Assembly (NCBI GenBank): GCA_035648055.1
Contig: DASRMF010000072.1
Coordinates: 1-14,367, forward strand
Source of the DNA: Sediminicultor sp035648055
GTDB taxonomy: Bacteria > Atribacterota > Phoenicimicrobiia > Phoenicimicrobiales > Phoenicimicrobiaceae
Length of the DNA: 14,367 nucleotides
Direction of reading: 5' to 3'
In this document: positions 8,848 to 14,367 of the stretch, piece by piece
Layout: each line of letters opens with the position of its first letter
How positions within the stretch are numbered: the first letter of the stretch is position 1
The notes under the pieces: model-generated
What the model was told of the DNA's origin: nothing
The model's database searches: none
The model's input: the letters and a program-made list of their open reading frames with translations, nothing else
Program-made: the position numbers and the translations under genes

Positions 8848-9450
8848 TTATTTAATAAATACTCTTCTTCCTTTAATCATCAATCTGCTTTCAGAAAATA
8901 ACTGAATTGCCTGAGGAAAAATTTGGTGTTCTTCTTTTAAGATTTTCTCAGCCAAAGATTCCTCCGTATCATTATCGCTCACTTCTACCGCCTTTTGCAG
9001 GATAATAGGACCGGAATCTACTCCTTCATCCACAAAATGAACGGTACATCCGGAAACTTTTGCTCCATATTCAAGGGTCTGTCTCTGAGCGTACAACCCC
9101 GGAAAAGAAGGGAGTAAAGCGGGATGAATATTTATGATCTTATTTTTATAGGTTCTGATAAAATAGGGGCTCAAAATTCTCATATACCCTGCCAGAACGA
9201 CCAGTTCAATTTTTTTCTCTTTTAGGGTTTTGATGATCTCTTTATCGTAATCTTCCCTGTTTTTAAATTCCTTAAAATGAATATACCGGGTATCGATATG
9301 ATATTGCTGGGCTCTTTTTAGGGCATAAGCATCCGGATTATCGCTCATCACAACTTTAATTTCTCCGGCAATTTTACCTTCTTTGATAGCCTCAATTATA
9401 GCCTGTAAATTTGTCCCTCTTCCTGAGGCCAACACTCCAATATTAACCAT
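8848..9450 (-). CDS. purN: Phosphoribosylglycinamide formyltransferase (GAR transformylase)
   Basis: PurN transfers a formyl group from 10-formyl-THF to GAR. The 200-residue protein has the family's N-terminus (IGVLASGRGTNLQAI) and the catalytic set Asn107 and His109 (NIHPALLPSFPG), His138 and Asp145 (HFVDEGVDSGP), matching E. coli N106, H108, H137 and D144. I place the start at ATG 9450 because GAGGAG at 9457-9462 is ideally spaced (6 nt) and family homology begins there. The frame stays open to another ATG at 9498, but those 16 extra residues are encoded by a palindromic repeat and are probably untranslated. It lies between purM and purD in the operon. Confidence 0.96.
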   Translation of the reverse strand: MVNIGVLASGRGTNLQAIIEAIKEGKIAGEIKVVMSDNPDAYALKRAQQYHIDTRYIHFKEFKNREDYDKEIIKTLKEKKIELVVLAGYMRILSPYFIRTYKNKIINIHPALLPSFPGLYAQRQTLEYGAKVSGCTVHFVDEGVDSGPIILQKAVEVSDNDTEESLAEKILKEEHQIFPQAIQLFSESRLMIKGRRVFIK

Positions 9451-9456
9451 AATTTT

Positions 9457-9462
9457 CTCCTC
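9457..9462 (-). promoter_or_regulatory. Ribosome binding site of purN (decides the start)
   Basis: GAGGAG on the - strand lies 6 nt before the ATG at 9450 and directly downstream of the purM-purN palindrome. The alternative ATG at 9498 sits against the purM stop and would need its own signal inside the purM end, where none as good is seen. Confidence 0.8.
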
Positions 9463-9499
9463 AATGACAAATCTGGTGCCAGGCACCAAAGTTGTCATT
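9463..9499. repeat. 37-bp imperfect palindrome between purM and purN
   Basis: Two 18-base arms (AATGACAAATCTGGTGCC and its inverse) surround a single central base at 9481, with 16 of 18 positions paired. The GC-rich core is TGGTGCC/GGCACCA and the outer arms AATGACAA/TTGTCATT are AT-rich. The element fills the gap exactly: one end touches the first base of the purM stop codon and the other touches the purN ribosome binding site. In RNA it would fold into a strong hairpin with the central bases as loop. No T-run follows on the - strand, so it does not look like an intrinsic terminator. It could be a dispersed palindromic (REP-like) repeat or a processing or stability element. I recall similar GGTGCCTGGCACC palindromes between genes in other bacteria, but this is unverified. 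Confidence 0.85.
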
Positions 9500-10509
9500 T
9501 ATTCCCTTTTTATCACTTTGCCGATAAGGTAGGAATCGTATTTTCCCATTTTAAGTTCGTCCATCACCTTCGAAGCGTCACTTGGGGAAACAATTAATAC
9601 CATACCTATCCCCATGTTAAAAGTCCGATACATCTCTCCATCAGAAATTTCTCCTTCTTTTTGAATGAAAGTAAAAATAGAAGGTTTAGGCCAGCTTTTT
9701 TGGTCTATCCGAATTGAAACTCCTTCAGGTAAAATACGGGGAATATTTTCTACTATTCCTCCTCCGGTGATGTGAGCTATTCCTAATATTTTATATTTTT
9801 CCAATAAATGTAAAACCGGAGAAACATAAATGCTAGTAGGCTTAAGCAATTCTTCACCCAAAGATTCTTCCAAAGAAGGCATTTTATCGTTTATTTTATA
9901 TTTTTTAGATTCAAATAAAACCTTCCTCACCAGGGAAAAACCATTACTGTGTAATCCATTAGAAGCAATACCTATTACCGCATCTCCTTCTTTAATCTTT
10001 TTGCCATCGATTATTTGACTTTTCTCCACAACGCCTACGGCAAAACCGGCTAAATCATATTCGCCTTCCGAATAAAATCCAGGCATCTCTGCAGTTTCTC
10101 CGCCCAATAAAGCACAACCTGCCATTTTACAACCTTCGGTAACTCCTTTTACAATCTCAACAACCACTTTTTCTGATAGTTTACCAATGGAAATATAATC
10201 CAGAAAAAATAAAGGTTTTGCCCCACAGGTAATGATATCATTCACCGACATTGCCACTAAATCTATACCAATAGTATCATGTTTATTGAGAGTAAAGGCG
10301 ACCTTTAATTTAGTCCCCACTCCGTCAGTGCTGGAAACTAATACCGGTTCTTTATACTTCTGCTCAGCCAAAGAAAATAATCCACCAAACCCTCCTATCC
10401 CGCCTAATACTCCGGGAATAGAAGTTTTGCCGATTAGTGGTTTTATTTTTTTCACTATCTGATTGGCCAGGCTAATATCTACGCCAGCATCTTTATAAGA
10501 TTTTACCAT
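9499..10509 (-). CDS. purM: Phosphoribosylformylglycinamidine cyclo-ligase (AIR synthetase)
   Basis: PurM closes the imidazole ring of FGAM to give AIR, using ATP. The 336-residue length is close to the family norm. It starts with the characteristic SYKDAGVDI, followed by the glycine-rich GGIGGFGGLF and the ATP-binding STDGVGTKLKVA. Later motifs are LLGGETAEMPGFY, NGLHSNGFSLVRK and HITGGGIVENIPRILP. The ATG at 10509 has AAGGA at 10521-10525, 11 nt upstream, and the N-terminus matches relatives, so the start is sound. A 131-nt gap, the largest inside the operon, separates it from purF. I saw no convincing promoter there, though TATGAT on the - strand in that gap could be a weak -10 box. Confidence 0.97.
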   Translation of the reverse strand: MVKSYKDAGVDISLANQIVKKIKPLIGKTSIPGVLGGIGGFGGLFSLAEQKYKEPVLVSSTDGVGTKLKVAFTLNKHDTIGIDLVAMSVNDIITCGAKPLFFLDYISIGKLSEKVVVEIVKGVTEGCKMAGCALLGGETAEMPGFYSEGEYDLAGFAVGVVEKSQIIDGKKIKEGDAVIGIASNGLHSNGFSLVRKVLFESKKYKINDKMPSLEESLGEELLKPTSIYVSPVLHLLEKYKILGIAHITGGGIVENIPRILPEGVSIRIDQKSWPKPSIFTFIQKEGEISDGEMYRTFNMGIGMVLIVSPSDASKVMDELKMGKYDSYLIGKVIKRE

Positions 10510-10613
10510 CAGCTAAATTTTCCTTTCTTTAATAAGTATCATATCATCTCGGGATCGATGAATCGAGCCTCTACACATCACTCGTTACTTCTTTTCTGAC
10601 TTCTATTTTCTTC

Positions 10614-10641
10614 ACTATATACTATATACTAAATACTATTT
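10614..10641. repeat. Short tandem repeat, four 7-bp units, in the purF-purM gap
   Basis: Units are ACTATAT, ACTATAT, ACTAAAT and ACTATTT: two perfect copies and two with changes. The last base of the array is the first base of the purF stop codon on the other strand. The rest of the 131-nt gap (10510-10613) has no open frame, only a short imperfect hairpin around TCGATGAATCGA. Function is unknown; slippage-derived spacer sequence is the simplest reading. Confidence 0.7.
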
Positions 10642-11996
10642 TACGTCGGGTATTTTCCATCAAAACAAGCCAGACAAAAATTATCAGCAGGGATTTTATC
10701 AAAAACACTGCAGAGTCCTTCTATACTCAAATAACCCAGACTATCTGCTCCCAGCCATTTTCTGGTTTCCTCCAGGCTATGATTGGCAGCTCTTAAATAT
10801 TCCCTATTTGGTGTATCTATCCCGTAAAAACAGGGAAAGAAAATAGGGGGAGAACTTATCCGAACATGAACCTCGCGAGCTCCTGCTTCTCTTACTAACT
10901 TTACAATCTTTCGGCTGGTAGTCCCCCGAACAATAGAATCATCTATTAATATCACTCTCTTACCCTTTATTATTTCTTTGATAGGGGAGAGTTTTATTTT
11001 AACTCCAAAATCCCGAATTAATTGTTCAGGCTGGATAAAAGTTCTTCCGATATAACGGTTCTTAATCAAACCTTCTTCATAAGGGATACCTGATTGGGCT
11101 GCATAACCGATAGCTGCAGAAATGCCTGAGTCCGGAACAGGGACGACTATGTCTGCTTGTACCGGATATTCCCGGGCTAATCTTCGACCCATCTTTTGCC
11201 GGCTTAAAGCTACATTTTCTCCGCATATACTACTATCCGGGCGGGCAAAATAAACAAATTCAAAAACACAAAGAGCTTTCCTGTTATCAGGTAAAATTTT
11301 GATTGATCTCATTCCTTCTTTATCGATTACTATCATCTCTCCTGGTTCCACTTCCCGGATAAATTCGGCACCGATAAGATTAAAAGCGCAGGTTTCGGAA
11401 GCAAAAACATAAGAATCTCCTAATTTCCCCAAGGCAAGGGGATGAAAACCGAAAGAATCTTTTAACCCGATTAATTTATCTTCAGTCATTATCACTAAAG
11501 AAAAGGCTCCTTTTAATTGAGCAGCTACAATTTCAATATTTTTTTCAATACTCTCTTCCGGTGTTGTTTTTATTAAATTACATATTATTTCACTATCTGT
11601 TGAGGAATAAATTTGAACGTCTTTTTCTTTTAATTTTTCCTTTAATTCTGCTTGATTTACCAGATTACCATTATGAGCTAAAGAGAAAGTCCCTCCTTTA
11701 TATTTCTTCAAAAGAGGTTGGCTATTTTCCCAAATATTAGCACCTGTTGTAGAATATCTTACATGACCGATAGCACAATTACCTTGCAAGGTCTTTAGTT
11801 TTTCTTCATTAAATACTTCAGATACTAACCCTAAATCTTTATAGATTAAGAGCTTTTTTCCATCAGATACTGCAATCCCCGCACTCTCCTGTCCCCGATG
11901 TTGAAGGGCATAAAGGCTAAAATAAGTCAATTTAGCCACATCTATAGACATATCTTCTTTATTAAAAATTCCAAAAACTCCACATTCCTCATGCAT
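10641..11996 (-). CDS. purF: Amidophosphoribosyltransferase (glutamine PRPP amidotransferase)
   Basis: PurF catalyses the committed step, transfer of glutamine amide nitrogen to PRPP. I choose ATG 11996 (451 residues), which forms TAATG with the purL stop. A TTG at 12014 would add six residues (MERHKI). The Ntn glutaminase nucleophile is Cys5 in MHEECGVFG, so a four-residue leader must be removed, as the longer B. subtilis leader is. Glutaminase motifs include LQHRGQESAGIA, GHVRYSTTG and SLAHNGNLVN. The PRPP loop is VILIDDSIVRGTTSRK. Cys243, Cys389, Cys441 and Cys444 fall where B. subtilis PurF binds its [4Fe-4S] cluster, so this is the oxygen-sensitive, cluster-containing type. Activity would depend on cluster assembly and is probably subject to nucleotide feedback, as in the family. 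Confidence 0.96.
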   Translation of the reverse strand: MHEECGVFGIFNKEDMSIDVAKLTYFSLYALQHRGQESAGIAVSDGKKLLIYKDLGLVSEVFNEEKLKTLQGNCAIGHVRYSTTGANIWENSQPLLKKYKGGTFSLAHNGNLVNQAELKEKLKEKDVQIYSSTDSEIICNLIKTTPEESIEKNIEIVAAQLKGAFSLVIMTEDKLIGLKDSFGFHPLALGKLGDSYVFASETCAFNLIGAEFIREVEPGEMIVIDKEGMRSIKILPDNRKALCVFEFVYFARPDSSICGENVALSRQKMGRRLAREYPVQADIVVPVPDSGISAAIGYAAQSGIPYEEGLIKNRYIGRTFIQPEQLIRDFGVKIKLSPIKEIIKGKRVILIDDSIVRGTTSRKIVKLVREAGAREVHVRISSPPIFFPCFYGIDTPNREYLRAANHSLEETRKWLGADSLGYLSIEGLCSVFDKIPADNFCLACFDGKYPT

Positions 11997-14179
11997 TATT
12001 TTGTGCCTCTCCAAACTTTTTCCAATTGCTCTACTTTTATACTAATTAAGCGGTTAATTTTCAATTTTTCCCCCTGCACAGAACCTAACACCAAAAGAGG
12101 AACCTGATATTTACCGGCTATATCTTGTAACAAAGATAGGTTTTTTGGATTAAGAGATATAATGATTCGAGATTGACTTTCTCCGAATAACAGGGCATCA
12201 CTTCTTATTTTGTCTTCGATTTCTATTTTCGCTCCTTTTCCCCCTTTAATACAACTCTCTGCCAGGGTTATAGCCAATCCGCCTTCTGAACAATCATGAG
12301 CTGAAGAAACCAATTCCTTCTTAATCGCCTCCCGGCATACATTTTGAACTGCCTGTTCTTCCAACAAATCAATCCGGGGAGGTATTCCCTTTTCTAAATT
12401 ATGAATAACTTTTAAATATTCACTTCCGCCCAATTCTTCTTTATTTTCTCCTAAAAGCACGATCAAATCATTATAATTTTTAAATTCCATAGAACAGATA
12501 TGATTATAATCTTCGATAATCCCCACCATTCCGATAACCGGTGTAGGATAAATAGCTTCCCCTTTGCTTTCATTATACAAGCTTACATTGCCGCTTATGA
12601 CCGGGGTCTGCAATACTCGACAGGCTTCACTGATTCCTTTAATGGCTTCTTCTAATTGCCAGTAGATAGTTTCCTTTTCAGGATTTCCAAAATTTAAACA
12701 GTCGGTTACCGCCCGGGGTAAAGCTCCTTTGCAAGACAAATTTCTGGCCGCCTCTGCTACCGCTATCTTCCCTCCTGTTAAGGGGTCAAGGTAACAATAT
12801 CTTCCATTGCCATCAGTGGTAAGGGCTATGGCTTTTTTGGTTCCTTTTATTCTTAATACTGCAGCATCATCTCCGGGAGGTAGTATAGTATTATTTCTTA
12901 CCATATAATCATAATGTTCATAAATCTTTTCTTTACTTATAATATTTAGAGAAGCCAACAACTGTAATAATACTTGATTATAATCATCCGGTTGAGAAAT
13001 CTCGGATAAATCAAGCTTATTCACCAAATCTAAAATATCCGGCTTTTTCCCTTTACGATGACAAGTAGGTGCTCCTTCGGCAAGTGATTTAGCGGGTATA
13101 TCTGCTACTATTTCTCCTTTATCTCTGACCCTGAATTTACCATCATTAGTTACTTTGCCAATGACTGCAGAATCCAAACCCCATTTATCAAAAATATTTT
13201 TAATCTCTTTTTCTTTCCCTTTTTTAACCACCACTATCATCCTTTCCTGGGATTCGGAAAGCATAATTTCAAAAGGATTCATCCCTTCTTCGCGCGTAGG
13301 TACTTTAGATAATTCAATATCCAACCCGCTATCCCCCCGACTGGCCATTTCACATAAAGAGCTGGTCAAGCCAGCAGCGCCACAATCCTGTAATCCAACC
13401 ACATAATCCAATCCTCTTAATTCCAAACAAGCCTCAATTAATAATTTTTCAGAAAAGGGATCTCCTATTTGAACTGCGGGGCGATCTTCATCAGAGGTTT
13501 CATCTAATTCTGCCGAGGCAAAAGAAGCCCCTCCAATGCCATCTCTGCCGGTCTTTGCTCCTATTAAAATGACCGAATTGTCTTCACCTTTTGCTATTGC
13601 CCGCAAAATATCATTTTTCCCGGCCAATCCTACGCACATCACATTGACTAAAATATTTTCCTGATAACTTGGGGAAAAAACTGTTTCTCCTCCAACCGTA
13701 GGCACCCCTATACAATTACCGTAAAAAGAAATGCCATCTATGACTCCTTTATAAAGATATTGGGTTTGAGGATTGTTAAAATCTCCAAACCTTAAAGAAT
13801 CCAACAAAGCGATGGGTCGGGCACCCATGGCAAAGATATCCCGTACTATTCCTCCGATACCGGTTGCCGCTCCCTGAAAAGGTTCTATAGCCGAAGGATG
13901 GTTGTGGCTCTCTATCTTCATGGCAATCACCTGGTCATCTCCGATATCAATAATGCCTGCATTTTCTCCCGGCCCCTGAAGGACCCATTCTGCTGAATTG
14001 GGAAATAATTTAAGAAGCGGTTTTGAATTTTTATAACTGCAATGTTCTGACCACATCACCGAGTACATTCCCAACTCTACTTCATTGGGGTCTCTCTGTA
14101 GGTATTCTTTTATTTTCTGGTACTCTTTCGGAGTAAGATTCCATTTTTTCCAAAATTTTTCTTGCTCAAAGCTTTTCAT
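11996..14179 (-). CDS. purL: FGAM synthase subunit PurL (small form)
   Basis: PurL is the synthetase subunit that converts FGAR to FGAM with ATP and ammonia. At 727 residues it is the small bacterial form, which works with the glutaminase PurQ and PurS; neither gene is in this window, so they probably lie upstream beyond the right edge or elsewhere. Motifs seen are MWSEHCSYKNSKPLL (His46), GPGENAGIIDIGD, IESHNHPSAIEPFQGAATG (His92, His94), VRDIFAMGARP, LQDCGAAGLTSS, the second-half ATP-like site PPGDDAAVLR and the late SAHDCSEGGLAITLAE. The two halves are the internally repeated AIRS-type domains. The ATG at 14179 has AGGAG at 14191-14195, 11 nt away. It is the first pur gene in view and ends in a TAATG junction with purF. 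Confidence 0.98.
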   Translation of the reverse strand: MKSFEQEKFWKKWNLTPKEYQKIKEYLQRDPNEVELGMYSVMWSEHCSYKNSKPLLKLFPNSAEWVLQGPGENAGIIDIGDDQVIAMKIESHNHPSAIEPFQGAATGIGGIVRDIFAMGARPIALLDSLRFGDFNNPQTQYLYKGVIDGISFYGNCIGVPTVGGETVFSPSYQENILVNVMCVGLAGKNDILRAIAKGEDNSVILIGAKTGRDGIGGASFASAELDETSDEDRPAVQIGDPFSEKLLIEACLELRGLDYVVGLQDCGAAGLTSSLCEMASRGDSGLDIELSKVPTREEGMNPFEIMLSESQERMIVVVKKGKEKEIKNIFDKWGLDSAVIGKVTNDGKFRVRDKGEIVADIPAKSLAEGAPTCHRKGKKPDILDLVNKLDLSEISQPDDYNQVLLQLLASLNIISKEKIYEHYDYMVRNNTILPPGDDAAVLRIKGTKKAIALTTDGNGRYCYLDPLTGGKIAVAEAARNLSCKGALPRAVTDCLNFGNPEKETIYWQLEEAIKGISEACRVLQTPVISGNVSLYNESKGEAIYPTPVIGMVGIIEDYNHICSMEFKNYNDLIVLLGENKEELGGSEYLKVIHNLEKGIPPRIDLLEEQAVQNVCREAIKKELVSSAHDCSEGGLAITLAESCIKGGKGAKIEIEDKIRSDALLFGESQSRIIISLNPKNLSLLQDIAGKYQVPLLVLGSVQGEKLKINRLISIKVEQLEKVWRGTK
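12006..12012 (-). promoter_or_regulatory. Ribosome binding site of purF (decides the start)
   Basis: GGAGAGG on the - strand lies within the last codons of purL; its GAGG part is 9 nt before the ATG at 11996. It overlaps the alternative TTG start at 12014, which favours the ATG. Confidence 0.7.
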
Positions 14180-14367
14180 TAATAAACAATCTCCTATTTT
14201 AATTTACCAATTTACCTATTCACCAATTGTCCAATTATTTATAGTTTACCGATTTGTTGAGAAGTTTTATGATGATTTTCTAATTTCTGAGATTTAGTTA
14301 TCTAAGTACTGATTTTCCCCTTAGAAAGTCTAAAATAGAATTAAAAATATATTTGCCATCAGACGAG
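14180..14367. other. Non-coding region upstream of purL
   Basis: These 188 nt hold no credible gene on either strand. They contain the purL ribosome binding site (AGGAG, 14191-14195) and an 8-bp tandem repeat. I looked for a purine riboswitch core, PurR-type boxes and a clear -35/-10 pair on the - strand and found none. The operon promoter may lie beyond the right edge, or further pur genes may precede purL. Confidence 0.6.
14201..14232. repeat. Short tandem repeat, four 8-bp units, upstream of purL
   Basis: Units are AATTTACC, AATTTACC, TATTCACC and AATTGTCC: two perfect copies followed by two diverged ones, fading into AT-rich sequence. The array starts 5 nt upstream of the purL ribosome binding site on the - strand and would be in its 5' leader. 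Function is unknown. Confidence 0.65.

Noticed and set aside
10545..10570. Hairpin around TCGATGAATCGA in the purF-purM gap as a terminator
   Set aside because: The stem is about seven pairs with a mismatch and no T-run follows on the - strand.
14085..14297. 70-codon + strand frame across the purL start and its upstream region
   Set aside because: Most of it is antisense to the purL N-terminus, the remainder is low-complexity AT sequence, and no ribosome binding site precedes it.
14180..14367. Purine or PRPP riboswitch, or PurR operator, upstream of purL
   Set aside because: No conserved riboswitch core, PurR box or terminator/antiterminator pair could be recognised in either orientation.

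Overview
The window is about 14.4 kb of AT-rich bacterial DNA and is fully packed with genes. It falls into two blocks that converge end to end near position 5975. The left block (+ strand, 1-5973) is a three-gene signalling operon. The right block (- strand, 14179 to 5980) is a de novo purine biosynthesis operon. There is no rRNA, tRNA, CRISPR array, transposase or phage gene. The organism cannot be fixed from this alone. The purL-purF-purM-purN-purD-purH run and the B. subtilis-type PurF (cleaved leader, four cluster cysteines) resemble Firmicutes-like lineages. The low GC and the large PAS/GAF hybrid kinase would also suit an anaerobic candidate phylum such as Atribacterota; that is a guess.

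Signalling block: the first gene is cut by the left edge of the window. It encodes a membrane-anchored hybrid histidine kinase: N-terminal helices of the 7TM type, PAS, PAS, GAF, PAS, HisKA, HATPase, two receiver domains and an unassigned 82-residue tail. It overlaps a stand-alone CheY-like receiver by 8 nt, and that gene is followed after 8 nt by a GAF/HD-GYP protein with intact phosphodiesterase motifs. The likely flow is stimulus to kinase, kinase to receivers, then hydrolysis of cyclic di-GMP. The receiver and the HD-GYP output, fused in RpfG-type proteins, are here separate neighbouring genes.

Purine block: transcription runs right to left through purL, purF, purM, purN, purD and purH. 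These cover amidotransfer to PRPP (PurF), GAR synthesis (PurD), GAR formylation (PurN), FGAM synthesis (PurL), AIR ring closure (PurM) and the last two steps to IMP (PurH). Two junctions are translationally coupled: purL/purF by TAATG and purD/purH by ATGA. PurL is the small form, which needs PurQ and PurS; these, and purC, purE and purB, are not in the window. No promoter or riboswitch could be recognised in the 188 nt upstream of purL.

Non-coding structure lies in the purine operon gaps. There is a 37-bp near-perfect palindrome that exactly fills the space between the purM stop and the purN ribosome binding site. There is a 7-bp tandem repeat ending at the purF stop, and an 8-bp tandem repeat upstream of purL. 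An all-AT hairpin with a T-tract at the purH end is a weak terminator candidate. The palindrome and a four-cysteine GAF domain in the HD-GYP protein are the items most worth following up. I did not find a convincing wholly new system here.
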